From: Bacteroidaceae bacterium
GTDB lineage: Bacteria; Bacteroidota; Bacteroidia; Bacteroidales; Bacteroidaceae
Assembly: GCA_017647225.1 (NCBI GenBank)
Contig: JAGCLA010000051.1
Span: 62,001 to 126,000, forward strand
Reading direction: 5' to 3'
Length of the DNA stretch: 64,000 bases
The notes under the pieces were generated by a model. The model had not been told where the DNA came from. It ran no database searches and was given only the letters and a program-made list of their open reading frames with translations. The position numbers and the translations under genes are program-made. Below, piece after piece: positions 18,135 to 27,630 of this stretch; the stretch's first letter is position 1; each line of letters starts with the position of its first letter.

Positions 18135-20521
18135 TATCCTATTATTTTTAGTTTTGCAAATTTAAGTAATAAAGTTTTAACACCTGCATTCTGGAAACGT
18201 ATTGTAGCCTTTGCATTTTCTCCGATACCCTCCGTCGCCTGAACTTCTCCAACACCAAAGCGGTCGTGTTGCACAATCATTCCCACACTCAAAGCAGGGT
18301 GATTGCTTTTGGGTGCATAGAAATCACGGGCCACATCACTCACTCTACGCAAGTTTGCCGGTTTGTCAATAAATGAAGATGCCGATATTACACGTTTTGC
18401 AGGCGCTTGTTCCACGCGCGGCACAGGCTGCTGTGCGCGTTGCTCAGAGAAAGAAGAGGTACGCTGAGAATATCCAGAATTGGTGCGTCCGAACATTCCG
18501 CTGTTACGGAAAGAACTGTTCTGTTGCTGTGAATGCGAAGGCGAAGGCTGTACTCCACCCTGCATTGCCATATAACGTCTGTCAATCTCCTTGATAAAGC
18601 GGCTTGGCTCACAAAAACCGAACTGCCCGTAACGGTAACGGCTCTTTGCAAACGAAAGCACGCAATGGTCCTTTGCACGTGTTATAGCCACATAGAACAG
18701 ACGACGTTCCTCCTCCATTTCACGTAACGAAGCCTGCGCACATTGGTTGGGGAACAAATCCTCCTCAAGACCGACAACAAACACCGTCGGAAATTCCAAT
18801 CCCTTTGCAGAGTGTATTGTCATCAATGTTATGCGGTCAGGATTTTCCTCATTATCGGAATCAAGGTCAGACATCAACGACACCTCGGAGAGAAAATCCA
18901 CAAGCCCTGCATTAGGGTTTCCCTCCTGCATACGCATATCGACGAAATCGGCAATACCATTTATAAGTTCCTCTATATTTTCCTGTCTTGCCTTACCCTC
19001 AACAGTGGTGTCATGCGACAATTCAGTGCTTATTCCGCTTTTCTGCAATACCGCCCTTGCCACTTCAAGAGCATTCTTTTCGGCAGCCATAAGAGCAAAG
19101 CCGTCAATCAAGCCCACAAATGCCTGCAATTTAGACATTGTACCTTTGGAAACCTCAAGAGCTGATGACAATGGATTTGCTATGGCGTCCCAAAGGCTCA
19201 TGCCGTTATCCATGGCATACTCCTTTACCTTTTGGATTGTCTTATCGCCAATTCCGCGTGCCGGATAGTTTATTATTCGTTTGAAAGCCTCTTCGTCATC
19301 CTTGTTGCATATCAAACGGAAATAAGCAATGACATCCTTTATCTCCTTACGCTGATAGAACGACAAACCGCCAAAAATACGATATGGGAAAGAGCGTTTG
19401 CGGAAAGCCTCCTCGAAGATACGTGATTGCGCATTAGTACGGTAGAGAATTGCAAAATCGCTAAAATTCAATCCCTCGCGACGACGTAACTCCGTAATTT
19501 TGTTTGCAACTATTTCGCCCTCTTCAAAGTCGGAATACGCCGAATATAGAGCCAATGGCTCACCTTCACCACGTTCAGAGTAAACATTCTTCTTTATCTG
19601 TTCGCTGTTACGTTCTATAAGACTGTTCGCTGCATTTACAATCATTCTTGTAGAACGGTAATTCTGTTCGAGCTTGAATATCTTTGCACCACTATAACGT
19701 TCGGTAAAACCGAGGATATTTCCTATATTGGCACCTCTGAACGAATATATACTCTGTGCATCGTCACCTACCACACAGATAGCCTTGCGCGCCTCAGTAA
19801 GTTGCCAGACAATACACCCCTGAACATAGTTCGTATCCTGAAACTCATCAACAAGCACATATCTGAAACGTGACACATACTGTTCAAGCACATCGGGGTG
19901 TTCCTTGAAAAGACGGTATGTATTGACAAGCAGATCGTCAAAATCCATAGCATTGGCAAGACGGCAACGCTCATCATATCTTTTATATATTTCGTATGTC
20001 GAAGGTATTCGTCCACGCACATCGTCATTACGCAAACCTTTGTCATTCTCATAATCGCGCGGTGAAACAAGCGCACTTTTCGCGCCTGATATACGTTCAG
20101 CAACGACATTGGGCTTATATATTTTCTCATCAAGCCCCATCTCCTTGACTATGCTCTTGACAAGACTGCGGGAATCGCTCTGGTCATAGATTGTAAACTG
20201 CGGAGTATATCCTATGAGATGGACCTCGCGACGCAATATCTTCGAGAAAACAGAGTGGAACGTACCCATCCACAACATCGAAGCTGCCCTTTCACCCACC
20301 TTTGCCGCTATACGTTCTTTCATCTCGCCGGCAGCTTTGTTCGTAAAGGTCAGCGCAAGAATTGACCATGGCTCATAACCATGTTCAAGCAGATAAGCTA
20401 TCTTGTATGTCAGCACACGTGTCTTACCCGACCCTGCACCGGCAATAACCAGCGAAGGCCCGTCACAATAGCGCACCGCATCAAGTTGCGCAACATTCAA
20501 TTCTTCTTCGTAGTTTATCAT
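18134..20521 (-). CDS. pcrA: UvrD/PcrA-type superfamily 1 DNA helicase
   Basis: A 795-residue 3'-5' helicase for repair and replication-fork maintenance. It has Walker A AGAGSGKT (27-34), the DEFQDTN Walker B motif, the VGDDAQSIYSFRGAN motif III, LEQNYRS (IV), TIHSAKGLEFPTVF (V) and YVAITRA (VI). The C-terminal region has a Gln/Ser-rich linker (about 660-715), then a small tail ending in VGVGEVQATEG-like residues that matches the PcrA C-terminal RNA-polymerase-interacting Tudor-like fold. It is the first gene of a tight run with nspC and queA. Confidence 0.94.
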   Translation of the reverse strand: MINYEEELNVAQLDAVRYCDGPSLVIAGAGSGKTRVLTYKIAYLLEHGYEPWSILALTFTNKAAGEMKERIAAKVGERAASMLWMGTFHSVFSKILRREVHLIGYTPQFTIYDQSDSRSLVKSIVKEMGLDEKIYKPNVVAERISGAKSALVSPRDYENDKGLRNDDVRGRIPSTYEIYKRYDERCRLANAMDFDDLLVNTYRLFKEHPDVLEQYVSRFRYVLVDEFQDTNYVQGCIVWQLTEARKAICVVGDDAQSIYSFRGANIGNILGFTERYSGAKIFKLEQNYRSTRMIVNAANSLIERNSEQIKKNVYSERGEGEPLALYSAYSDFEEGEIVANKITELRRREGLNFSDFAILYRTNAQSRIFEEAFRKRSFPYRIFGGLSFYQRKEIKDVIAYFRLICNKDDEEAFKRIINYPARGIGDKTIQKVKEYAMDNGMSLWDAIANPLSSALEVSKGTMSKLQAFVGLIDGFALMAAEKNALEVARAVLQKSGISTELSHDTTVEGKARQENIEELINGIADFVDMRMQEGNPNAGLVDFLSEVSLMSDLDSDNEENPDRITLMTIHSAKGLEFPTVFVVGLEEDLFPNQCAQASLREMEEERRLFYVAITRAKDHCVLSFAKSRYRYGQFGFCEPSRFIKEIDRRYMAMQGGVQPSPSHSQQQNSSFRNSGMFGRTNSGYSQRTSSFSEQRAQQPVPRVEQAPAKRVISASSFIDKPANLRRVSDVARDFYAPKSNHPALSVGMIVQHDRFGVGEVQATEGIGENAKATIRFQNAGVKTLLLKFAKLKIIG

Positions 20522-20644
20522 TTTTTATCAATGCGACAAGCATGTGTCACAACAATTTGCGAAGATACTAAAAAAAGAGATAATAACGAACTAATGACAG
20601 GAAACCTTGTTAATCAAATAGCTATTCACCAATAATCAAAAGAT

Positions 20645-21262
20645 ATGAGTACATACTTCAGAACAACACAGACCGGCTTTCAGATGCCGGCACTTATTTA
20701 CCCCACCAATTCCCTCGCTCCGGTTATAAGCCAGACAACCATTGAATATCATTACGGTAAGCATTTGCAGGCTTATGTCGATAACCTGAACAAATATATT
20801 GCCGACAGTGACTATGAGAATATGACATTGAGAGAAATCGTTGCACAGGCTCCTCCCGGGCCGCTGTTCAACAATGCAGGACAAGTGCTCAACCACTCTC
20901 TCTATTTCGAGCAGTTCACACCTGCGCCTCCGGGGAATAACCGTCCGACAGGTAACCTGAAAGAGTTCATTCACTTTGATTTCGGCAGTTTCGACATTTT
21001 CAAAAGAAAAATGGAAGATGCGGCTGCTTCATTCTTCGGCAGCGGCTGGATATGGCTGACACAGGAAGAGAGCGGTAAACTCAACATTTCGGGATACAAG
21101 AATGGAGATAACCCGATACGCCATCGCTTAACACCGCTATTCGGAATAGACCTTTGGGAACATGCCTATTACCTCGACTACCAGAACCGTCGCGCCGAGC
21201 ATGTGCATAGACTTTGGAATATTGTCGATTGGGAGATGATAGAGAGCCGATTAGACATATAG
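20645..21262 (+). CDS. sodB: Superoxide dismutase (Fe or Fe/Mn type)
   Basis: A cytoplasmic enzyme that converts superoxide to hydrogen peroxide and oxygen. The 205-residue protein has the four metal ligands H36 (EYHYGKH), H84 (QVLNHSLYF), D169 and H173 (DLWEHAYY). Q80 in NNAGQVLNH occupies the position of the Fe-SOD outer-sphere glutamine. In Bacteroides relatives this enzyme can use Fe or Mn, so the metal is not certain. The N-terminus is about ten residues longer than usual; Met14 (MPALIYP) would give the common length. Its stop codon lies in the base of a long terminator stem. Confidence 0.95.
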   Translation: MSTYFRTTQTGFQMPALIYPTNSLAPVISQTTIEYHYGKHLQAYVDNLNKYIADSDYENMTLREIVAQAPPGPLFNNAGQVLNHSLYFEQFTPAPPGNNRPTGNLKEFIHFDFGSFDIFKRKMEDAAASFFGSGWIWLTQEESGKLNISGYKNGDNPIRHRLTPLFGIDLWEHAYYLDYQNRRAEHVHRLWNIVDWEMIESRLDI

Positions 21263-21302
21263 CAATGAGAGCGGGAAAATTTTCCCGCTCTCATTGCTAT
21301 AT
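21257..21302. terminator. Bidirectional terminator, sodB / EEP protein
   Basis: A perfect 23-bp inverted repeat with arms 21257-21279 and 21280-21302 and core GAGAGCGGGAAAA. It contains the sodB stop codon and touches the last base of the convergent gene's stop at 21302. There are few trailing T residues, but the length and position between convergent genes support a shared terminator. Confidence 0.75.
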
Positions 21303-22342
21303 CACTTGGCCTCTTTTACAAGATATACTATCACCGGCAAGTGGTCGCTGTAGCCATTGAGCCAAACACCACCGGCATGGGTTCGTTTGGTATTTCCCTT
21401 ATAGCGTCCTTCCTGCTGGAAAAGATAATTACGCGAAAAAATTTCGGTCTTGTATAATTTCAATGTAGTGCGGTCAGGACCTATCAGATTTCCGCTCAAT
21501 ATAATTTGGTCAAACAAATTCCACTTACCGTTATATTTAAGTGTTCCCAGACCTTTCTTGCGCAGGATATTCCACCAAGGATTATACAGGCATGAAGATG
21601 TCTTTATCTCCTCCTTTTCACGTACGGCACCAAGAGATGTTCTCATGCTCTTGTCATCGGGGTCGTCGTTCATGTCACCCATTACAAGAACTTTTGATTC
21701 GGGCATTGCAAGCATAAGAGAATCCTTCAATTGACGCACAAGCACACCGGCGCGTTCACGGGCAGGAGATTTTGCATATCGCGACGGCCAGTGATTCACT
21801 ATTATATGAACCATATCGCCTCCCATAGTACCGCTCACCACAAGAAAACCGCGAGTCTTATATGTAGTATCATTGTCTTCGGTCGTATATGGTGCGAGCC
21901 AGCTGTTTACAGGCTTGAACAATTTCGGATTATACAAAAGGGCACAATCCACACCACGTCTGTCGGGACCCTCGATATGAACGAAATCCCAACCGCGCGG
22001 AGCCAGAGTCTCATGCTCGACAAGGTCCTTCAACACACGTGAGTTTTCTATTTCCGACACTCCCACAGCCGCCATACCTACCGGCAAGACATCTGTACCC
22101 ATTTCATTAAGCACCTTTGCCATATTCTTTACCTTATTGGTATATTTGAGTGTACCCCACTTGTTTGTACCGTCAGGCAAAAATTCATAATCGTTCTTAC
22201 CTTTATCGTGGATTGTGTCAAAAAGATTTTCGAGGTTATAGAAACCAACGCTGTATAATTCATATCTCTTTTCCTGCGCTCCGGCATGCACAAAAGAGAA
22301 GATGAACAGCAACAGACATAACAGTCGTGCAATTTTTCTCAT
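21302..22342 (-). CDS. Secreted endonuclease/exonuclease/phosphatase-family protein
   Basis: A 346-residue protein with a signal peptide (ARLLCLLLFIFSFVHAGAQ). Its EEP fold is recognised by NLENLFDT near the N-terminus, VSEIENSRVLKDLV, HIIVNHWPSR, VMGDMNDDPDD and the terminal SDHLPVIVYL. Family members cut nucleic acids, phosphoinositides or similar phosphodiesters; being exported, this one may degrade extracellular DNA or act on another phosphodiester. It stands alone, convergent with sodB and divergent from the ilv-leu operon. Confidence 0.87.
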   Translation of the reverse strand: MRKIARLLCLLLFIFSFVHAGAQEKRYELYSVGFYNLENLFDTIHDKGKNDYEFLPDGTNKWGTLKYTNKVKNMAKVLNEMGTDVLPVGMAAVGVSEIENSRVLKDLVEHETLAPRGWDFVHIEGPDRRGVDCALLYNPKLFKPVNSWLAPYTTEDNDTTYKTRGFLVVSGTMGGDMVHIIVNHWPSRYAKSPARERAGVLVRQLKDSLMLAMPESKVLVMGDMNDDPDDKSMRTSLGAVREKEEIKTSSCLYNPWWNILRKKGLGTLKYNGKWNLFDQIILSGNLIGPDRTTLKLYKTEIFSRNYLFQQEGRYKGNTKRTHAGGVWLNGYSDHLPVIVYLVKEAK

Positions 22343-22519
22343 TATCGGGTTTTATTTGTGTTTTTGTAATAACTGCGTAAAAATAGTAAATAAAATTGTT
22401 GTACGAAACATATAGGAGCAAAAAACAGAAACAGGCAAGCATCGTTTTTCAATAAAGCACAAAAATCGCTCATTTTTCCAGCCAAACTGGCATTTTTTAT
22501 AAAAAAAGTATAGAAATCC

Positions 22520-22551
22520 TTTGTTTTTAATAAATAATGCTATTACATTTG
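22520..22551 (+). promoter_or_regulatory. Promoter of the ilv-leu operon
   Basis: TTTG (22520-22523), a 20-bp spacer and TACATTTG (22544-22551) exactly match the Bacteroidota consensus. The predicted transcript starts near 22558-22560, about 20 nt before the leader peptide ATG. The rest of the 392-bp gap before ilvB holds the leader and attenuator described separately. Confidence 0.75.
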
Positions 22552-22579
22552 CGAACGTAACAAGCAAAAAGAGAAATTA

Positions 22580-22636
22580 ATGTATAATAGTCTTTATATC
22601 CTCAACAATCTAAACCTCGTGGTCTTGCGCAGATAA
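22580..22636 (+). CDS. ilv-leu leader peptide (attenuation)
   Basis: An 18-residue ORF, MYNSLYILNNLNLVVLRR, with five Leu, one Ile and two Val codons. These are exactly the end products of the downstream pathway. It sits 20 nt behind a good promoter, and its stop codon (22634-22636) ends one base before an antiterminator arm. The peptide itself is expected to have no function. Ribosome stalling at scarce Leu/Val/Ile tRNA would leave the arm free and allow read-through into ilvB. Confidence 0.8.
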   Translation: MYNSLYILNNLNLVVLRR

Positions 22637-22637
22637 C

Positions 22638-22711
22638 GGGAGAAAGGTTGTGTATATATAAGACTGCAAATATATAAAGACCTTTCTCCATGTGGAGAGA
22701 GGTCTTTTTTT
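22638..22711 (+). terminator. ilv-leu attenuator: antiterminator and terminator
   Basis: The terminator stem pairs 22677-22689 (AAGACCTTTCTCC) with 22694-22706 (GGAGAGAGGTCTT). It has a 4-nt loop, one G-U pair and a T tract to 22711. The alternative stem pairs 22638-22648 (GGGAGAAAGGT) with 22680-22689, which destroys the terminator. A ribosome finishing the leader peptide would cover the first arm and favour termination; a stalled one would favour antitermination. Confidence 0.82.
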
Positions 22712-22734
22712 AGAAACAATAGAACCTGAATAAT

Positions 22735-24471
22735 ATGGCTTTTTCAGAAACCTCAAACAATTCTGCCACAACATTCCCAAAGGACTTGCCACGCATCAGC
22801 GGTGCTGAAGCTGTAATACGTTCTTTGCTGGCCGAGGGTGTAGAGACACTGTTCGGTTACCCCGGTGGCGCTATAATATCGGTATATGACGCATTGTACG
22901 ACTACCGTGACAGACTCAACCACATTTTGGTGCGCCATGAACAATGTGCGGTACACGCAGCTCAAGGATATGCCCGAGCTACAGGACGTACCGGTGTGTG
23001 TATGGTAACATCAGGCCCGGGAGCCACAAATACTGTTACAGGCCTTGCCGATGCCATGCTCGACTCAACACCAATAGTATTGATTACAGGACAGGTATCT
23101 TCGTCAATACTCGGTACCGATGCATTCCAGGAGATAAACTTTATTGAGATAACCAATTCGGTAAGCAAATGGAATTGCCAGGTAAAACGTGCCGAGGATA
23201 TTCCCGAAGCCATTGCACGCGCATTCTATATTGCATCGAGCGGCCGTCCCGGACCGGTTGTTGTGGATATAACAAAGGACGCACAGACAGGACTTCTCGA
23301 TTTCGAGTACAACCCTATGAAGTTCATACGCAGTTATATGCCCGAAAACGATATCGATGACACATCAATCATCGAAGCAGCACGCCTTATAAACCTTGCG
23401 CGCAAGCCTATGGCACTTATCGGTCAGGGAGTCATTCTCGGAGGTGCAGAAAAGGAGTTGCTCGATTTCATCAACAAGAGCGGTATTCCTGCAACAAGTA
23501 CACTCATGGGATTGTCAGCCCTTCCGTCCGACCACCCACAGTATGTAGGTATGATGGGTATGCACGGAAATTACGCTCCCAATATAAAGAATCGCGACTG
23601 CGACCTTCTGATTGCCATAGGTATGCGTTTTGACGAACGTGCTACCGGCAAACCCGAGAATTTTGGTATAAACGCAAAGATCATACATATGGAAATTGAC
23701 CCGGCAGAGGTCAACAAACTGATATATGCCGACGTTGCAGTAATGGGCGATGTAAAGAAGACACTCCCATTACTAACCGAAAAAATAGCAAAAAAAGAGC
23801 ATACAGCTTGGATTGACGAATTCCGCACCTGTGCGAACATAGAGCGCGAGAACGTTATTGAACCGGCTATCGAACGTCGTGGAGAGAACCTGCGAATGGG
23901 CGAGGTTGTTGATGCCGTATCACAGCAATTTGACGATGCAATCATTGTTACCGATGTGGGTCAGCAACAGATGTTTGCATCACGCTATTTCAATTTCAAG
24001 CGTTCACGCAGCATCATCACTTCGGGCGGCTTGGGCACAATGGGTTATGGATTACCTGCCGCTATTGGTGCAAAGATAGGTATGCCCGAAAGAGAGGTCT
24101 GTCTGTTTGTCGGTGATGGTGGCCTACAAATGACATCACAGGAACTTGGCACTATGTATCAGTCCGAAGTAGGAGTTAAAATAGTGCTCATGAACAACGG
24201 TTATTTGGGTATGGTACGCCAGTGGCAGGAACTTTTCTACGACCGCCGTTATTCGTTCACCGAACTTGTAAACCCTGACTTTGAATTATTGGCAAAAGCG
24301 AACCACTTACAATATCGTTACGTTGACAAGCACGAAGACCTTGACGACGCGGTAAAGGAGATGCGCAATGCAAAGGGAGCATTCCTGCTCGAAGTAAGAG
24401 TACAAAAAGAGGAAAATGTATTCCCGATGGTACCTGCAGGACAGCCATTGGAAAATATCCGTCTGGAATAA
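22735..24471 (+). CDS. ilvB: Acetolactate synthase, large subunit
   Basis: A thiamine-diphosphate enzyme that condenses two pyruvates (valine/leucine path) or pyruvate and 2-ketobutyrate (isoleucine path). The 578-residue protein has the N-terminal GYPGGAIISVYDAL, the catalytic glutamate in RHEQCAVHAAQGYARATGR, the FAD-region segments and the TPP motif GDGGLQM...NNGYLGMVRQWQ. It is the first structural gene behind the leader/attenuator and pairs with ilvN 12 bp downstream. Confidence 0.96.
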   Translation: MAFSETSNNSATTFPKDLPRISGAEAVIRSLLAEGVETLFGYPGGAIISVYDALYDYRDRLNHILVRHEQCAVHAAQGYARATGRTGVCMVTSGPGATNTVTGLADAMLDSTPIVLITGQVSSSILGTDAFQEINFIEITNSVSKWNCQVKRAEDIPEAIARAFYIASSGRPGPVVVDITKDAQTGLLDFEYNPMKFIRSYMPENDIDDTSIIEAARLINLARKPMALIGQGVILGGAEKELLDFINKSGIPATSTLMGLSALPSDHPQYVGMMGMHGNYAPNIKNRDCDLLIAIGMRFDERATGKPENFGINAKIIHMEIDPAEVNKLIYADVAVMGDVKKTLPLLTEKIAKKEHTAWIDEFRTCANIERENVIEPAIERRGENLRMGEVVDAVSQQFDDAIIVTDVGQQQMFASRYFNFKRSRSIITSGGLGTMGYGLPAAIGAKIGMPEREVCLFVGDGGLQMTSQELGTMYQSEVGVKIVLMNNGYLGMVRQWQELFYDRRYSFTELVNPDFELLAKANHLQYRYVDKHEDLDDAVKEMRNAKGAFLLEVRVQKEENVFPMVPAGQPLENIRLE

Positions 24472-24483
24472 ACAGAAAAGAGT

Positions 24484-25014
24484 ATGAACAAAGAATTTAT
24501 CATAACCGTATTTTCGGAAAACAAAGTAGGACTTTTGAGTCAGATTACAACGGTATTCACTCATCGCAACGTGAATATCGAGTCATTGACCGTTTCGGAA
24601 TCTGCCATTGAAGGTGTACATAAATATACAATCATGGTATGCAACGAAGAGGATAAGGTTGCAAACCTCGTAAAGCAGATAGAAAAGAAGGTCGATGTAT
24701 TAAAGGCGTTCTGCTATACCCCATCAGAGGTCGTAATGCAGCAGATTGCATTGTATAAAGTAAAACGCGGACGTAACGTTGAGGAACTGGTACGCCGTCA
24801 CAATGTACGCATATTGGACATTCATGACGACTACATTGTTCTGGAAAAGACCGGTCACAAGGAAGAGATTGACGAACTTTACCAGATGCTATCCCCTTAT
24901 GGTCTGTATCAATTCGTATGTTCAGGACTTGTCGCAATCATAAAGTCAAGAACAGAATTGATGAACGAATATATGCAACACGTTGAGGAACGTCGCAGAA
25001 AGGCAATGAAATAA
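24484..25014 (+). CDS. ilvN: Acetolactate synthase, regulatory small subunit
   Basis: A 176-residue subunit that activates IlvB and gives valine feedback. It has an N-terminal ACT domain (about 4-78: FSENKVGLLSQITTVFTHRNVNIESLTV) followed by the C-terminal ALS_ss_C domain (RNVEELVRRHNVRILDIHDDYIVLEKTG). The form is the long bacterial one (IlvH-like). It lies 12 bp after ilvB and 34 bp before ilvC. Confidence 0.95.
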   Translation: MNKEFIITVFSENKVGLLSQITTVFTHRNVNIESLTVSESAIEGVHKYTIMVCNEEDKVANLVKQIEKKVDVLKAFCYTPSEVVMQQIALYKVKRGRNVEELVRRHNVRILDIHDDYIVLEKTGHKEEIDELYQMLSPYGLYQFVCSGLVAIIKSRTELMNEYMQHVEERRRKAMK

Positions 25015-25048
25015 AACAATTAAGATAAATAATAAAAGAAATATAATT

Positions 25049-26095
25049 ATGGCAAAGATGAATTTTGGTGGCGTTGAAGAGAACGTCGTAACACGTGAAG
25101 AGTATCCATTGGCAAAAGCATTGGAGACATTGAAAGATGAGACTATCGCAGTTATAGGATATGGAGTACAAGGCCCCGGCCAGTCATTGAACTTGCGCGA
25201 CAACGGCTTCAACGTTATAGTAGGCCAGCGCAAAGATTCAAAGAGCTGGGATAAAGCAATTGAGGACGGTTGGGTTCCGGGCGAGAACCTTTTCGACATT
25301 GAAGAGGCCTGCGAAAAAGCAACAATCATAGAGTACCTTCTTTCTGACGCAGGTCAGATTTCGGTTTGGCCAACAGTCAAGAAACACCTCACAGCAGGCA
25401 AGGCCCTCTATTTCTCTCATGGCTTCGGCATCACATACAAAGAGCGTACAGGAATTGTTCCTCCTGCCGATGTCGATGTTATCCTTGTTGCTCCTAAAGG
25501 TTCAGGTACATCACTCCGTCGCATGTTCCTTCAGGGACGTGGCTTGAATTCAAGCTATGCAATTTTCCAGGACGCTACAGGAAGAGCATGGGACCGCGTT
25601 ATTGCGCTTGGTATAGGTGTAGGTTCGGGTTATCTTTTCGAAACCACTTTCAAACGCGAAGTATATTCTGACCTCACAGGTGAGCGCGGTACACTTATGG
25701 GTGCCATACAGGGTATTTTTGCTGCACAATACGAAGTTTTGCGCAAGAACGGCCACACACCTTCAGAGGCATTCAATGAAACAGTAGAAGAGCTTTCACA
25801 GAGCCTTATGCCGCTTATCGCTGAAAACGGTATGGACTGGATGTATGCAAACTGCTCTACAACTGCACAGCGTGGTGCCCTTGACTGGTGGAAGAAGTTC
25901 CGCGATGCCACAATGCCTGTATTCGAGGACCTTTACAGCGAGGTAGCATGTGGCAACGAGGCACAGCGCAGCATTGACACCAATTCACAGCCCGACTATC
26001 GTCAGAAGCTGGAAGAGGAATTGCGCGAGATGCGCGAAACAGAGATGTGGCAGGCAGGCGCCGTAGTGCGTAAGCTCCGCCCTGAGAATAACTGA
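25049..26095 (+). CDS. ilvC: Ketol-acid reductoisomerase
   Basis: Isomerises and reduces acetolactate or acetohydroxybutyrate with NADPH and Mg. The 348-residue protein has the Rossmann loop VIGYGVQGPGQSLNLRDNG (about 36-54), VAPKGSGTSLRRMFLQGRG and the C-terminal knotted helical domain. The acidic Mg ligands lie in DLTGERGTLMG and the later EELSQS region. The central region is of the Bacteroidota class I type. It is followed by leuA after 42 bp containing only a weak 5-bp hairpin. Confidence 0.94.
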   Translation: MAKMNFGGVEENVVTREEYPLAKALETLKDETIAVIGYGVQGPGQSLNLRDNGFNVIVGQRKDSKSWDKAIEDGWVPGENLFDIEEACEKATIIEYLLSDAGQISVWPTVKKHLTAGKALYFSHGFGITYKERTGIVPPADVDVILVAPKGSGTSLRRMFLQGRGLNSSYAIFQDATGRAWDRVIALGIGVGSGYLFETTFKREVYSDLTGERGTLMGAIQGIFAAQYEVLRKNGHTPSEAFNETVEELSQSLMPLIAENGMDWMYANCSTTAQRGALDWWKKFRDATMPVFEDLYSEVACGNEAQRSIDTNSQPDYRQKLEEELREMRETEMWQAGAVVRKLRPENN

Positions 26096-26137
26096 TAACA
26101 TCACTCCGGTTTAACCGGAAAATACATTCAGAACAGT

Positions 26138-27628
26138 ATGAGCGAGAAAGTATATATTTTTGATACCACCTTACGAGATGCCGAACAGGTTCCCGGTTGT
26201 CAGCTCAACACTATCGAAAAGATAGAGGTTGCACGTCAACTCGAAAAGTTGGGTGTGGATATAATAGAGGCCGGTTTCCCGATATCAAGCCCTGGAGATT
26301 TCAATTCTGTGGTAGAAATATCAAAGGCCGTAACCAACCCCACCATATGTGCCTTGACACGTGCAGTCAAAAAGGATATTGACGTTGCGGCACAGGCACT
26401 TGAATTTGCAAAGCGAGGACGCATACATACAGGTATCGGTACATCACCCTACCACATATACGAGAAACTTCGCATGACTCCCGAAACCGTCATAGAACAA
26501 GCTGTGGAAGCAGTGAAATATGCACGTCGCTTTGTAGATGATGTAGAGTTCTATGCCGAAGATGCAGGACGTTCCGACGAAGAGTATCTGGCACGCGTTG
26601 TAGAGGCTGTTATTGCGGCCGGTGCGACAGTGGTGAACATTCCCGACACTACAGGTTATTGCCTTCCAAACGAATACGGAGCAAAAATCGCATATTTGAA
26701 GAACAACATACCCAACATTGACAAAGCGATTATCTCTACCCATTGCCACAACGACTTGGGTATGGCAACAGCCAACACATTGGCTGCCGTACAGAATGGA
26801 GCGCGCCAGGTCGAGGTAACAATCAACGGATTGGGCGAAAGAGCCGGAAACACAGCTTTGGAAGAGGTGGTAATGGCTATCAAATGCCACTCTAATCTTG
26901 ATTTCGACCTTGGTATCGACTCAAAGCAGATTATCGCGACAAGCAAGCTTGTCTCAAACCTTATGCGCATGCCGGTACAGGCAAACAAGGCTATTGTCGG
27001 ACGCAACGCCTTTGCCCACTCGTCGGGTATTCACCAGGACGGTGTACTCAAGAGCCGTGAAACGTATGAAATCATCGACCCCGAGGACGTTGGCGTTGAC
27101 CAGTCAAGTATTGTATTGACAGCACGCAGCGGACGCGCAGCACTCAAGCATCATCTTGCCGAGATAGGATACACTCCCGAAGGTGAGGAGCTTGACAACA
27201 TCTACCAGCGTTTCTTGGAGCTTGCCGACAAGAAAAAGATGATAACCACAAGAGATCTGGAAATTCTTGTCGGAACAACACACCGCAGAATGAGCATACA
27301 GCTTGTAGGTTTGCAAGTTGTCTGCGGTAAGTCGGCAATGCCTACTGCAACAGTACAGATCAGCTTCGACGGTGACACATTCACCGAGACTGCTTGTGGT
27401 AACGGTCCTGTCGATGCAGCCATCACCGCTGTAAAGAACATCACCAAACGCCGAGTACATATAGAGGAGTTCCTTATTCAGGCTATCACTCGAGGAAGCG
27501 ACGATTTGGGTAAGGTACACATGCAGATTTCGCACAAAGGCAAGATGTATCATGGATTCGGTGCAAACACCGACATTGTTACAGCTTCGGTAGAGTCATT
27601 CATTGACGCAATATCAAAAATCGCATAA
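26138..27628 (+). CDS. leuA: 2-Isopropylmalate synthase
   Basis: Condenses acetyl-CoA with 2-ketoisovalerate, the committed leucine step. Its 496 residues comprise an HMGL-like TIM barrel with [11 protein letters not shown] near the start and the metal-binding [11 protein letters not shown] (about 203-213). A C-terminal LeuA allosteric domain (about 365-496) is the site of leucine feedback in the family. The length fits the standard long form. Its stop is 2 bp before leuC. Confidence 0.94.
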   Translation: MSEKVYIFDTTLRDAEQVPGCQLNTIEKIEVARQLEKLGVDIIEAGFPISSPGDFNSVVEISKAVTNPTICALTRAVKKDIDVAAQALEFAKRGRIHTGIGTSPYHIYEKLRMTPETVIEQAVEAVKYARRFVDDVEFYAEDAGRSDEEYLARVVEAVIAAGATVVNIPDTTGYCLPNEYGAKIAYLKNNIPNIDKAIISTHCHNDLGMATANTLAAVQNGARQVEVTINGLGERAGNTALEEVVMAIKCHSNLDFDLGIDSKQIIATSKLVSNLMRMPVQANKAIVGRNAFAHSSGIHQDGVLKSRETYEIIDPEDVGVDQSSIVLTARSGRAALKHHLAEIGYTPEGEELDNIYQRFLELADKKKMITTRDLEILVGTTHRRMSIQLVGLQVVCGKSAMPTATVQISFDGDTFTETACGNGPVDAAITAVKNITKRRVHIEEFLIQAITRGSDDLGKVHMQISHKGKMYHGFGANTDIVTASVESFIDAISKIA

Positions 27629-27630
27629 CG

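Noticed and set aside
26105..26119. Terminator or regulatory hairpin between ilvC and leuA
   Set aside because: Only a 5-bp stem (TCCGG/CCGGA) without a T tract; too weak to claim.
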